DNA of 64,000 nucleotides from Bretschneidera sinensis (Eukaryota; Streptophyta; Magnoliopsida; Brassicales; Akaniaceae), in the NCBI GenBank assembly GCA_023935145.1, contig CM043703.1, forward strand, positions 21,687,227 through 21,751,226, given 5' to 3'. Within the stretch, counting starts at the first letter, position 1; the number at the start of each line of letters is the position of its first letter. The notes under the pieces are model-generated. The model made no database searches. It was not told the origin of the DNA and was given only the letters and a program-made list of their open reading frames with translations. Position numbers and translations under genes: made by a program. Shown one piece after another: positions 1 to 10,067 of this stretch.

Positions 1-64
1 TTGCTATTACATTTTTATATGAATCTGCACAAAATATGTTTTGAAGTACTCGTATCAAAACAAA
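1..64. other. Flank sequence repeated at 58164-58227
   Basis: These bases match 58164-58227 closely and precede a CACTA-like terminus in both places. The repeat therefore includes flanking DNA as well as the transposon end, which points to a duplicated segment rather than two independent insertions. No coding potential is visible. Confidence 0.75.
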
Positions 65-577
65 TACTACAAGAAAAATGGGTATCATTAATGGAAAGAC
101 GCCGTCGGTGATACCTACCTATCGTCGGTGATACTTATCTCCGACGGATGCCCGTCGGGCATAACCTCCTCGGTAATACAACTTTTCTCCAACGGCTTTA
201 ATATCCGTCGGAGACACTAGTATCACCAACGGGTAAAACAACTCTTCCCAAAAATTAAATTTTGGTCGTTTTTAATAAATAATAATAAAAAATAACTTAT
301 TACCGATGAATTATTCCGTCGGTGATACTACTATGAAAAATATGAATTTTGGTTCTTTAATTAAAAATAAATTATCAACAACGAATTATTCCGTCCCATC
401 GGTGATAATAGTTTTCCAGAAAAAATCAAGATGTATCTCCAACTGATTATTCCGTCGGGGATAATAATTTTCCAGCAAAAATCAAGACGCATCATCGACG
501 GATTATTCTGTCAGGGATACTATTTTTCAAAAAAAAAACCATTTTTCCTTTTTACTATCACCGACGAAATAATACTT
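65..577. mobile_element. CACTA-like transposon end with subterminal repeats (left copy)
   Basis: The segment begins TACTACAAGAAAAATG, very close to the CACTACAAGAAAA terminus of plant CACTA (En/Spm) elements. It then carries many direct and inverted variants of CCGTCGGTGATAC, the kind of subterminal repeat array that binds CACTA transposase. Clear units lie near 105-135, 175-190, 300-330, 385-410, 450-470 and 490-520. It is about 90% alike to 58228-58740 by eye. No opposite terminus follows: the sequence stops at the remnant of a copia LTR at 578, so this copy is truncated. Confidence 0.7.
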
Positions 578-634
578 GTGGTTGTCGGGGTTTCTACAAA
601 TCTACACCCGTTGAAGTATGCACCAACTCTAACA
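578..634 (-). repeat. Copia A 3' LTR remnant (first 57 bp of U3)
   Basis: It aligns without gaps to 57626-57682, the start of the copia A 5' LTR, sharing TGTTAGAGTTGGTGC on the minus strand. The rest of the LTR is missing where CACTA-like sequence begins at 577, so a deletion or rearrangement removed it. Confidence 0.75.
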
Positions 635-1667
635 TTCTCACACTTGGTAAATACTTCATAGACATGGCAAACTTCATAGAACTCCGTTTCTTCAATCCCA
701 TCTCTGTAGCACACCACTCAAACTTCACTAAACTAACTGCCTCAGTCAAGAAATCTGCGATGTTCACTGTTGTATCGGCTTTCTCCAAGAGTATCACATT
801 TTCTTCAATCTTTTCCCAGATGAAGTGATATTGGATATCAATGTGCTTCATCCATGAATGAAATGCAGGATTCTTTGCTAAGAAGATAGCACCTTGATTG
901 TCACATTTCACCTTCATTGCTCCTTGTTTAAACCCAAGTTCAACACACAACCTTTGAAGCCAAACCACTTCCTTTCCAGAATAAGTTATCGCCATATACT
1001 TTGCTTCTATGGATGAAAGAGCAATAACACTTTGCCTCTTACTCATTCAACTCACCGACCCACCAAACAGATTGAACACATATCCGCTTGTTGACTTCCT
1101 GCTATCAATGTCTCCTCCCCAGTTAGCATCAACCGATCCTACAATATCAAGATTCTTCTTACCTTCTATACCTCCATAACACAATGCAAACTCTAATGTG
1201 CCATGAAGATATCTAAGAACTCTCTTGATTGTAGTCAAATGTTATTTCCTAGGATTAGACATATAACTGCTCAATACTCCCACTGCTTAGGTAATATCGG
1301 GTCTCATACACACCATGACGTAGATCAAGCTTCCAACTGCACTAGCATAAGGTACGTGCGCCATCTCTTCAGCTTCTTCCACCATCTTTGGACATTGTTT
1401 CATAGATAACTTGGTTCCCAAAGGCATGGGAGTCCCTACCGGCTTACTATCAGACATGTGAAATTTCTTCAACACTTCTTCAATATACTTCTTCTAACTT
1501 AGCCACGGTTTTCGATTTTCATGATCCCTCTTTATCTGCCACCCTAGGTCTTTTATGTCAAACTGCCTTACCAACGATGCCTTAACAGTGCTAATCATCT
1601 TCTTGTTATTTCCATATGCATTTGTTTTCTTCTTGAAAACCCATTTGCACCTAATTTTCTTCAGATC
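635..1667 (-). pseudogene. Copia A RT C-terminal part and RNase H (decayed)
   Basis: Minus-strand reading frames in this stretch give, in order: an RT start with CKWVFKKK near 1640; an abrupt jump to the post-palm segment (SLVRQFDIKDLG, about 1555-1600); the thumb/connection motif DSKPVGTPM (about 1430-1460); VGSLIYVMVCMRPDIT; RVLRYLHGT; and the RNase H region with VDANWGGD, STSGYVF, ALSSIEAKYMA and the CDNQGAIFLAKNP block. The palm with its YVDD catalytic motif is absent, so RT cannot work. Stops break the frame at 1046 and 1238, and near 1286 and 1476. The family is clearly Ty1/copia RVT_2 plus RNase H. The upstream half lies beyond the copia B insertion, at 55857-57257. Confidence 0.85.
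1663..1667. repeat. Copia B target-site duplication (left AGATC; right ATATC at 55857-55861)
   Basis: Five bases next to the TG start of the copia B 5' LTR match four of five bases following the CA end of its 3' LTR. Removing copia B plus one TSD copy rejoins copia A coding sequence. Confidence 0.7.
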
Positions 1668-2694
1668 TGTTGGTATTTGTCTAAGGTTTACACATAGTTA
1701 AGGTTTAAACATGGTTGGAAGAGGTTTGAAGAAGTTAAACATGGTTGGAAGAGGTTTAAAGAAGGTCAAGCATCAAGTCTTTCAAGCCTCAGCACACTAG
1801 GAGTGTGCCTCAACATGCAAGCAACAAAAAGGGTCCAGAAAAATGAGTGTGCGCACTAGGTCAGGCCGCAGCCCTCCCTAGTCCAGGCCGCGGTGCCCAA
1901 AATAGGAGGAAGCTGGTGGAAGGCCAAGGCCACAGTGCCCATTACCCAAGGCCACGGTGCCCAGAGAATGATGAAGGTGTGCTCCGCCTTAGGCCGTGAC
2001 GCCCCCTGTTCAAGGCCGTGGCGCTAGGCACACTGAAGCAAGGTTGTTCAGCCTCTTGTTAGGTGTGTGGATGCAATATCAAAATGCATCGGATCACTTA
2101 GACTTGATCAAAGGCTAAGGTTGATTAGTCCTCAAGATCTAAGGGTGGAGAATGACACTCAAGATTGGACAAGAAGTTGGTGCACTATATAAAAGGTCAC
2201 CTAGCTTTACTGTGATAGGAGATTATGAATGTAATGTGATATAAACACAAGTGTGTGTGTGTGACAGAACATGTGAATGAGAGAATTGTATGAGAGTGCA
2301 AAGACACAGACATATAAGAGGAACTCATTGGAGAGGCTGCTTGTAAAGAGAGAGATTAGTATAGAAAGAGGATTCAAGGGACTTGTAAGTGGAATTTCCA
2401 AGGGGTAAAGTTCCAAGGTACCTCAAGACCTTATCACTTTCTTGTTCTCTTCTTTGTTTCTTCAAGAACTTAGGCTTCTTGGAGAGGGGTTGCTATGATT
2501 GTAAAAGAACCATTGATAAGATAGTGAAGAGAGTTCAGAGGAACTCACGGGGACGTAGGCTATTGCCGAACCTCGATAACAATTGCTTGTCTTCTTTCTT
2601 GCTTTGGTTGTTGTATCTTTTCTTTACAAGTCATTTTAGACTTGGGTGTTTAGAAGATCACCACTTAGACATCTTGTCAAGGTGATTTCCAACA
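1668..2694 (+). repeat. Copia B 5' LTR (1027 bp)
   Basis: Begins TGTTGGTATTTG and ends GATTTCCAACA, with 6-bp inverted termini. It matches the 993-bp 3' LTR at 54864-55856. The length difference lies mainly in the short repeats of the first 200 bp. A TATA box lies at 2186-2194, so transcription should start near 2215-2230. Confidence 0.92.
1868..2194 (+). promoter_or_regulatory. Copia B U3 promoter: GC-rich short repeats and TATA box
   Basis: TATATAAAA at 2186-2194 is the core box. Upstream, about 1868-2030, lies a run of GGCCGCGGTGCCC-like units in an otherwise AT-rich LTR. The same arrangement recurs in the 3' LTR (units about 55045-55190, TATATAAAG 55348-55356), and in looser form in the solo LTR (TATATAAAG 3712-3720). 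The repeats look like an enhancer block; that role is inferred. Confidence 0.6.
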
Positions 2695-2695
2695 G

Positions 2696-2707
2696 TGGTA
2701 TCAGAGC
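2696..2707 (+). other. Copia B primer binding site (initiator tRNA-Met type)
   Basis: TGGTATCAGAGC lies one base after the LTR end. It is the standard plant copia primer site, complementary to the 3' part of initiator tRNA-Met. Confidence 0.9.
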
Positions 2708-2950
2708 TGGAGAAGCTTTGGTTAGAGGGTATCGGAGCAAGAACAAGAAGGTGATAGAGTCAAGACTCCAAGAATCAAAGATCAACTTCTTTGGTGATTC
2801 AAGAACGGAGTAAAGATCAAGATCTGATCGTGTTCTTGAGATTGATTCAAGAATGGTATTGAGATCAATCTTTGATCTGTGTTCTTGAGATTTAAAAGAA
2901 GTTGGAGAGCAATTGTAGGTGCTGCACAAATCTGGGATCATCTCCGCAAG

Positions 2951-3213
2951 ATGGCTTCAAACTTCATGGTTGAGAAGTTTGATGGAAATGGAGAATTTTC
3001 CCTATGGAAGCAGAAGATCAAGGCTGCTCTTATACAACAGAAAGTGGACTTGGCGATTAGAGAAAATGATGCTTTTCCAGCAAGTACCACAGAGGACCAG
3101 TAGAATGAGATGAAGAAGATGGCATACAACACCATCTTCTTGCACATAACGGATAATGTCACAAGGGAGTGCGAAGACTCGAAAGATCCAGCTGTTATAT
3201 GGAAGAAACTAGA
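2951..3213 (+). pseudogene. Copia B gag, N-terminal part
   Basis: ATG at 2951 opens a typical copia gag start (KFDGNGEFSLWKQKIKAALI), the region covered by the DUF4219/UBN2 capsid families. A TAG at 3101-3103 ends the frame early, but homology continues (MAYNTIFLHITDNVTREC) until the solo LTR cuts it at 3213. Gag forms the virus-like particle that packages element RNA. This start fits the distance from the PBS (about 245 nt of leader). The remainder resumes at 4169 after the inserted LTR. It cannot make a full protein because of the stop and the insertion. Confidence 0.8.
3209..3213. repeat. Target-site duplication of the solo LTR (left CTAGA; right CCAGA at 4169-4173)
   Basis: A five-base duplication with one mismatch flanks the inserted LTR. 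Removing the LTR restores continuous gag homology. Confidence 0.7.
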
Positions 3214-4168
3214 TGTTGGTAGTTGTCTAAGGTTTAAAATGTCTAAACATGGTTCAAAGATGATTAAAGTCTAAACTAAGGTTGGAAGATTAAAATACAG
3301 CATGTTAAAGGAGTGCACACATGTGTGTGCATCCATTTGGGTCAACAAGGCAAAGTAGTGTGCATTGCTGTGTGAAATGCACCATCAGTGTGCACCTCAC
3401 CTCCCCTTCACCAGTGACTCACCACTCAGTAAGGAAGCTGCTTGGAGAAGGGCAGCGCCGCACCACCCAGAATGTGGTGCAAAAGAGCTTTGCCTAGCGC
3501 CTCACCGCCCCCTGTTCAACGTTTAAGCGCTAGGCAAACTAATGCACACATGGACAGCTTGTTTAAACCTCCTCTTAGTTGTGTGGTTGCAAGGTTAAAA
3601 TGCACAGCACCATTTAGGATTGATGGAGGGCCATGGTTAAGTGGTCATCAAGATCTAAGGGTGAAGATTGACTCACAAGATCGGACAAGAAGTTGGTGCA
3701 CTATATAAAGGGTCACCTAGCTTCATTCTCAACATAATAATAACATAAGTTTGTGATATACTTTGAGATCAGTTGTAAAGAGTGATATACAAGAGAGAAT
3801 TGTGTAAGAGTGTAAAGACACAAACACAAGAGGGACTCATTGTAGAAAGGCTGGTTGTAAAGAGAGAAGAGTCTAGATTAGATAGAGAGCATTGTTAGTT
3901 CTTATCTTCTTCCTTTCTTCTCTTCTTGGTTTCTTCAAGAACTTGAGCTTCTTAAAGAGGGTTGTTGTAATTGTAAAGAACAATTGATTTAGTGCAGAGA
4001 GTTCAGAGGAACTCACGGGAACGTAGGCTATTGCCGAACCTCGATAACAAATCACTTGTCTTATTTTCTTTCTTGCTTTCGATTGCTGTATTTCTTTCTA
4101 CAAGTCATTCTAGACTTGGGTGTTTGGAAGATCACCACCTGGGCATCTTGTCAAGGTGATTTCCAACA
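3214..4168 (+). mobile_element. Solo LTR of the copia B family inserted in copia B gag
   Basis: Starts TGTTGGTAGTTG, ends GATTTCCAACA, 955 bp. It shares the TATA region (3712-3720) and the last 350 bp with the copia B LTRs but is clearly divergent in the first half. No internal sequence or second LTR is present and a TSD is visible, so it is a solo LTR left by LTR-LTR recombination of a sister element. Its U3 still carries GC-rich units around 3455-3540. Confidence 0.85.
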
Positions 4169-4709
4169 CCAGATGAGTTGTTTCTTGCCAAGACTCTCCC
4201 TAATAAGAGGTATCTTCGTAAATGAATCTTTGCTTTTAAATTTGATCCTAATAAAGAGTTGCAAGATGATCTTGATGCCAAGATGAGGATTGCATCAAGT
4301 GGAGAAGGGTTGTTCATTAGAAGAAGATCAGCAATGCTACTACTGGGACAGAGGTAGAGGAGAGAGCCATAGGAGAGTGCACAGCAACATACATGGCTAC
4401 TACTGGGTCAAAGGTTGAGGAGAGAGCCATAGGAGAGTGTACAGCAAAATACATGGCTACTACCATGATAGAAGTAGAGGAGAGAGCCATGGGAAAGCAC
4501 ACTCCAAACTAAAATTTGGAGGGAATAAATGTTACTACTGCCACAAGGAGGGTCATGTCAAGAAAGATTGCAAGGAGAAGATAAGGGATGAGGGAAGAAG
4601 CCATACCAAGAATGGAGAGGCTTCAGTTGCCAAAATAGAATATCAAGATGATGATGTTCTTGTTGTGTGCTCGGATGTGAGCAAGGGGCAAAAAGGCAGC
4701 GGAAAATAG
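4169..4709 (+). pseudogene. Copia B gag, C-terminal part with zinc knuckle
   Basis: Homology to copia gag resumes directly after the solo LTR (ELFLAKTLPNKRYLRK). A segment with three near-repeats of about 60 bp (about 4330-4500) follows, then a clear CCHC zinc knuckle, CYYCHKEGHVKKDC, at about 4533-4574. The knuckle binds element RNA during packaging. The frame 4437-4709 is open but the upstream part is frameshifted. A stop at 4707-4709 separates it from protease, which in an intact copia element would be in the same frame. Confidence 0.8.
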
Positions 4710-4712
4710 ATC

Positions 4713-5273
4713 TTGGATACTAGGTGCACTCATCACATGTGCCCTCACCGGGATTGGTTCAAGAATTTCAAGGAAACCAATGATGAAAGGGTTTTCTTGG
4801 GGAGTGATATTTCTTGCCAAGTGAGGGGAATAGGAGACATCCAGTTGAGGATGTTTGATGGAGTCACAAGGCTGCTAAGAAATGTGAGGTATCTTCCAGA
4901 TGTGAAGAGGAATTTGATCTCATTGGAGCAGCTGGATTCTATGGGGTACACATATAAAGCAGAGTAAGGAAAGATCAAGGTAACCAAATGATCTTTGATA
5001 ATGATCAAAGCAGCAATGAAGGATGGTCTCTATGAGATGATCGGAGACACGGACATCAAGGGTCAAGCAGCAAGCTTGATGGCTGAGATGGAGAATGCAG
5101 CCCTTTCGCACACTCGCTTAGGACATATAAGCAAAGAAGGCCTACAAGTTCTCAGTAAGAATGGATTACTTGATGGTGACAAGGTAGAAAGAATCGATTT
5201 CTGCAAGGGCTGTGTTCTTGGGCAGCAACATCGGGTCAGCTTCAACACCAGAGTGCACAAGTCTAAGGGCATT
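4713..5273 (+). pseudogene. Copia B protease and gag-pre-integrase domain
   Basis: The protease start matches the copia pattern LDSGATxHM but reads LDTRCTHHM: the Asp is kept while the Ser-Gly-Ala flap is changed. It continues with RNVRYLPDVKRNLISLEQLD, a standard copia block. After a stop near 4966 a second frame (4995-5273) holds the gag-pre-integrase domain: ALSHTRLGHISKEGLQVLSK, then the zinc-like FCKGCVLGQQHRVSF. Coding homology stops at 5273 where C1 begins and resumes at 52703 with integrase. The altered active site and the stop make it inactive. Confidence 0.82.
5269..5273. repeat. C1 target-site duplication GCATT (right copy 52698-52702)
   Basis: A perfect 5-bp duplication lies next to the TG and CA ends of the outer gypsy LTRs. 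This defines C1 as one insertion reaching from 5274 to 52697. Confidence 0.93.
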
Positions 5274-6528
5274 TGATGAGTCTTAAATATTGCATATTTA
5301 AGCCTTTAAAGTATATGTGTTAAGCTCTTAGTTTGTATTATTTCACTTTATTTTATGTCTTTTCTGTGTTTTATGTATTTTTATAGGTTTCTGGAGAAAA
5401 TGAAGCATTTCGGGAGATCAAGCTTCAAGAGCAAAAGTTGATGATGCATAGTGCGATCGAGCGCATGAGACATACGATCGAGCGCACCTGCCTACGAACA
5501 AGTGCATGGTCAACATCCCACATCGAAAGCTTTGCAGTGCAGTGCACCTGCGATCGAGCGCACCTACGATTGAGCACACATGCGATTGTGCACACAAGAT
5601 ATGCGATCGAGTGCACATGCGATCAATCGCACCAATTTGCGATCGAGCGCACTTGGGCAGTATCCCACATCGAATCTGCAACCCATTGTGCTCCGAGACT
5701 CCCCCGATAAAAGAACCATCTCACTTCATCTTTCAGTGTGCAATTCCTGGTACCATTTGGTGTAATCCGGTAGACGTCTGCTAGCATTCTGGTGGATCCC
5801 GAAGGCTTTGCTACCACAAGGGGAAGCGCCGCCCAACAACGAGTGGAATTTCTCCCATGTATAGTAATTAATTTCTTTTTATTTAGTTTTAAAGTTTAAT
5901 GTTTAGCACTTGTATTGAGAACTCTAGTTTTATAATTATGAGAGGCTAAAATCTTCAGCTAAGGTTGAAGATGAAGCTTTCCTTTGTTTAGCATTATATT
6001 TTTAGATTTGCACATAACAATTCTGATGTTTTTAGTATAAATGTTCTATTCAATTATCTGAGTAGATCTTATGATTGATTGCTTTTAGTTGTTAAATTGG
6101 ATATTCCTTGTGTTTCATCTGATGGATACATCGAATCGTTTTCGATTAAATTGATTTCCTTTGTGATTTGTTAAAAGCGGATACTTTAGATGCTTTTGGT
6201 TTAATTGGGATATTCGTTGTTTTTTGTTTAAAGTTGGATTCATGGAATTTTTTGATTACTTTTATATAGAACATGAAAATATATGCTTTACTTTGGTGGG
6301 GTGGACTCAAAAACCTTAGTCTATTTATCATTTGCTTTAAAAACAATTTGGTTTAAGTTTATATTTCTTTGCGCAATATAATACAAAATTTGGAACTAAG
6401 TTAAAATAGGCTTAGTTTAGATAAAAAATATTTTCACAACGTAATTCCCTGTGGATTCGACCTCGCACTTGCACAACACTATATTGCAAAGGACTCGTGC
6501 GCTTGCGAGTAATTTTAAACTCACAACA
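5274..6528 (+). repeat. C1 5' LTR (1255 bp)
   Basis: Begins TGATGAGTCTTAAATATTGC and ends AACTCACAACA. It pairs with 51472-52697: both share variants that the C2 LTRs lack. A palindrome lies near its start, with arms CTTAAATAT at 5282-5290 and ATATTTAAG at 5294-5302. Confidence 0.93.
5452..5713 (+). promoter_or_regulatory. C1 5' LTR U3 motif array and degenerate TATA box
   Basis: Eight spaced copies of a TGCGATCGAGCGCAC-like 15-mer lie at 5452-5652. A decayed TATA (GATAAAAG, 5706-5713) follows; the 3' LTR still has TATAAAAG. Placement just upstream of the TATA box suggests a transcription control element (inference). Confidence 0.65.
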
Positions 6529-6534
6529 AGTTTT

Positions 6535-6552
6535 TGGCGTTGTTGCCGGAGA
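6535..6552 (+). other. C1 primer binding site (tRNA-Asp type, three mismatches)
   Basis: TGGCGTTGTTGCCGGAGA follows the LTR. Compared with the intact site of D1 it differs at three positions, all C-to-T or G-to-A, as expected from decay of methylated cytosines. Confidence 0.8.
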
Positions 6553-6799
6553 GTTGTTTTGTTTGTGAAATTTTTGTCTGAATTAATTTTATTTTTCTAC
6601 TAGTTAGTTAGCATTGTTTGTTTGATTTTTCTTTTTGGAAATTTTATTTTATTTTATTTTTATTTCTATTTGCATTCTTCATATAAAAAATATATATATT
6701 TTTGCAAATTTTTGTTGGCTCATTTTGTGAATAGTGTGTTTGCTGTTTGTGCATATATTATATTTTGTTCTGTAATTTCTGCTGGTTAGTTTATTTTTA
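6553..6799 (+). other. C1 leader, no gene seen
   Basis: T-rich, untranslated leader between the primer site and gag. No motif recognised. Confidence 0.6.
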
Positions 6800-8325
6800 G
6801 TGCTTTTAGTACAGTGTATGCTTGGTCGGAGATCCCTAAATTTAGATTTGACACATTTAGATCCCGACTTAGAAAGAACTCTTAGGAGACAGAAAAGAGC
6901 ACTAGTTGAAAGAGAGACAGTTGAGATGGAAGAAAATTTTAGGAATGCAAATCATCCGGAACATGTAGAGCAACCTAGAGCTTGGAACGTGAACTCCACT
7001 ACATCCCTTAGGGATTTGTTCGCACCCGTTGCGACAAATTCATCTTCTTGCATAGTGTTGCCACCTACCAATGCCACCCATTTTGACTTAAAGCCACATA
7101 TCATCCAACTCCTACTCTCATTTCATAGCTTAGATCTTGAAAATCCTTATAGTCATGTAAAGAAGTTCAAAGACATTTGTGCCACATTCAAGTTTCAGAA
7201 CTTCTCTGAAGAGTTAGTCCATCTTCGACTTTTCCTTTTTTCTCTTCACGATAGAGCTAAGGCATGGATGGATTCAAACACGCCCGGGTCTATTACATCT
7301 TGGGAAAATCTGCTTAGCAAATTTTATCATAAGTTTTTCCCAATGTCTAGAGTGAATGAGAGCCGAAAGGAGATTAGTTCTTTCACTCAGGATGAGGATG
7401 AAAAGTTTTCTGAGAGCTAGTAGCGCTTCAAAGAGTTACTGATCACATGCCCTCCATATGGATATGAAAAATGGAGACTCGTTCAGTTCTTCTACTAAAG
7501 GTTGACTCAACCCAACCGTAGTATGATCGAGTCTATGAATGGGGGGGCATTCTTGAGTCTGACGGGAGAGGAAGCATACAAGGCGTTAGACAAGTTGTCC
7601 GACAACTCGCAGTAGTGGGATTTTTCAAGTTGTCGAGTTAAGTCCATTCGTGCTCCTAAGAAAGGAGGCATCTATGAGGTCAGGTAAGACGCTGATTTGA
7701 GGATAAAGTTAGATGCTCTCACGAAAAAGATTAACGCTCTCACTGTGGGCCAATCCATCAATGCTACCAGCACATTCAATGTTGATAGCTGTTCCATATG
7801 TGCTAGTCCCATGCATCTAGCACAGAATTGTCCATCTATGCCAGTTTTTGCCGAGTATCCTATGGAACAAATGAATGCTCTCAATGACTATCGGAGGCAG
7901 TCAAATAGATCTTACTCCGAGACGTATAATCTAGAGTGGCGAAACCACCCTAATTTTTCATGGAAGTAGAGCTAACCAATGAATCAGGGAGGAACCCCGC
8001 ATCATGCTCAAAATCAATACCCTTCCAGATACCATCACCTGTTTACCAAGCTCCAAGTCAAACGCCAGCGCCAGTTTCACAGTCACTAGAAGACACTCTT
8101 AAGGAGTTCATGAAGATGACTGGCCAATCCATGAGCAAAGTAAGAAGTGCAATAATGGTAAACACCCAAGCAATTGCCAAACTGGAGAGTCAAATAGGGC
8201 AAATTGCAAGTCACTTGGGTGAAAGAGAGAAGGGGAAGTTCCCCAGTCAGCCCGTGCCCAACCTGAAAGGACAGTTTATAGTTGGAAATTCATCAACTCT
8301 TACGCACGGGGAGGAACAAGTGTAG
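6800..8325 (+). pseudogene. C1 gag (capsid and zinc knuckle), broken
   Basis: The first frame (6800-7420) carries the retrotransposon gag domain typical of plant gypsy elements: LHDRAKAWMDS, then SWENLLSKFYHKFFP and the basic SRKEIS. TAG codons interrupt at 7418-7420 and again around 7497 and 7613. The next frames hold the zinc knuckle CSICASPMHLAQNC (about 7792-7833) and the SYSETYNLEWRNHPNFSW block that follows the knuckle in Athila gag. A proline- and glutamine-rich segment with a coiled-coil-like stretch (7960-8325) ends gag. A likely original start is the ATG at 6800 or the one at 6926. It lies directly upstream of protease-RT with no long gap. Confidence 0.85.
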
Positions 8326-8337
8326 TCGATTGTCACA

Positions 8338-10067
8338 TTGAGGTCTGGGAGACAATTTGACAATCGAGTGGAAGAGACTCCTGTTATACAGCAAGGGCAA
8401 GAATGTGGCAACAAGGAAAAGAGAGATGCTGAGCCATCTACAGCCACACCTGCTATTAAGGACCCTTCTAGGTCGCTTGTACCTAAAGCACCTTACCCTG
8501 AGAGATTACAGGCACCTAAGAAATTAGGGAAGTATGAGGAAATTCTGGAGGTATTCAAACAGGTCCAAATCAATATCCCATTGTTGGATGCCATCCATCA
8601 AGTGCCGTCATATGCCAAGTTTTTAAAGGACTTGGTCACTATCAAGGGGAAGACGAATGTCCCAAAGAAGGCATTTTTGACCAAGCAGGTTAGCTCAATC
8701 CTTCAGTGCAAGCTACCCATCAAGTATAAGGACCCGGGGTGTCCTACCATCTCTTGCATGATAGGAGTCATCCAGATTGAGAGGGCTCTCTTGGATTTAG
8801 GAGCAAGTGTGAACCTTCTACCTTACTCAGTCTATTTACAGTTAGGCTTAGGAGAACTGAAGCCCACAAGCACGACACTTTAATTGGCTGATAGGTCTGT
8901 GAAAATACCACAGGGAATAGTTGAGGACATCTTGATAAAAGTAGATAAATTATATTTCCCGGTGGATTTTATTGTGCTTGACACAGAGCCGGTTCAGAAT
9001 GTAGGGATTCAGATACCGGTTATTCTAGGGCGACCGCCACGGCTAAAGCCCTGATCAATTATAGGATAGGAGTGATGAAGATTTCCTTCGGAAATATGGT
9101 AGTGGAGTTGAATATTTTTGATATAACTAAGCAACCACTAGAATTTGATGAAGTGAGAAATGTATGCTTGATAGAGGAGATTCTTGAGGAGACTGTGGAT
9201 GAATCAAGCATTGAGGACCCCCTGGAGGCATGCTTTACTCAATTTGGAGAGGATTTGGATCTAGATAAGTTGTTCGAGCAAATGAGTGCCATTTTGGAGT
9301 CTCCTCCTCGGGAGAGCAATGAAACGAAGGAGACCGCAGCACCTGAACCCCCCAAGAAGGAACTTAAGCCTTTACCGGATAATCTTAAGTATAAGTTCCT
9401 AGGTCCAGCCGATTGTTTGCCTATGATTATAGCTTCAGATTTGGGTGAGGCTCAAGAGGAGAAATTATTAGATGCTTTAAGAGAGCACAAGGAAGCTATC
9501 GACTGGACTATAGAGGATATTAAGGGAATCAGGCCCTCGTTGGTAATGCACAAGATACATTTGGAGGAGAATACCAAGCCATCGAGGGAGCCACAAAGAA
9601 GGCTTAACCCAGCTATGTAAGAGGTTGTGAGGGCAGAAATAATTAAGCTATTAGATGCAGGGATCATTTATCCCATCTCTGATAGCAAGTGGGTAAGCCT
9701 GATTCATGTCGTGCCCAAGCGAGCTGGATTAATGGTAGTGAAGAATAAGGACGATGAGTTGGTGCCAACTCGTGTTCAGTCAGGGTGGAGAGTGTGTATA
9801 GACTACCGTAAACTGAACGCTGCCACAAGGAATGATCATTTTCCACTCCCATTTATTGATCAGATGGTGGAGCATTTGGTTAGGCACGAGTATTATTGCT
9901 TTTTGGATGGTTATTCTGGATATAACCAGGTCCCTGTGGACCCCGAAGATCAGGAGAAGATGACATTTTACCTGCCCTTTTGGGACATTCGCCTACCGTC
10001 GTATGCTCTTTGGGTTATGCAATGCACTCGCTACTTTGTAGCGGTGCATGGTCAGCATATTCTCTGA
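8338..10067 (+). pseudogene. C1 protease and N-terminal RT
   Basis: The frame 8338-8883 contains the aspartic protease core LLDLGASVNLLPYSVY, with the DLGA site seen in Athila-type elements in place of D(S/T)GA. After a stop at 8881 and a frameshift near 9040, 9072-9620 covers the linker with the conserved LPDNLKYKFLGP segment and the start of the RT lead-in. The next frame (9627-10067) has [34 protein letters not shown] and [20 protein letters not shown]. Near 9980 the frame slips, so the [11 protein letters not shown] block is scrambled. RT copies element RNA into DNA; this copy cannot. Confidence 0.85.

Noticed and set aside
5452..5652. CRISPR-like spaced repeats in the LTRs
   Set aside because: Units are 15 bp with variable spacing, occur in both orientations, lie in plant LTR U3 regions, and have no cas genes or leader.
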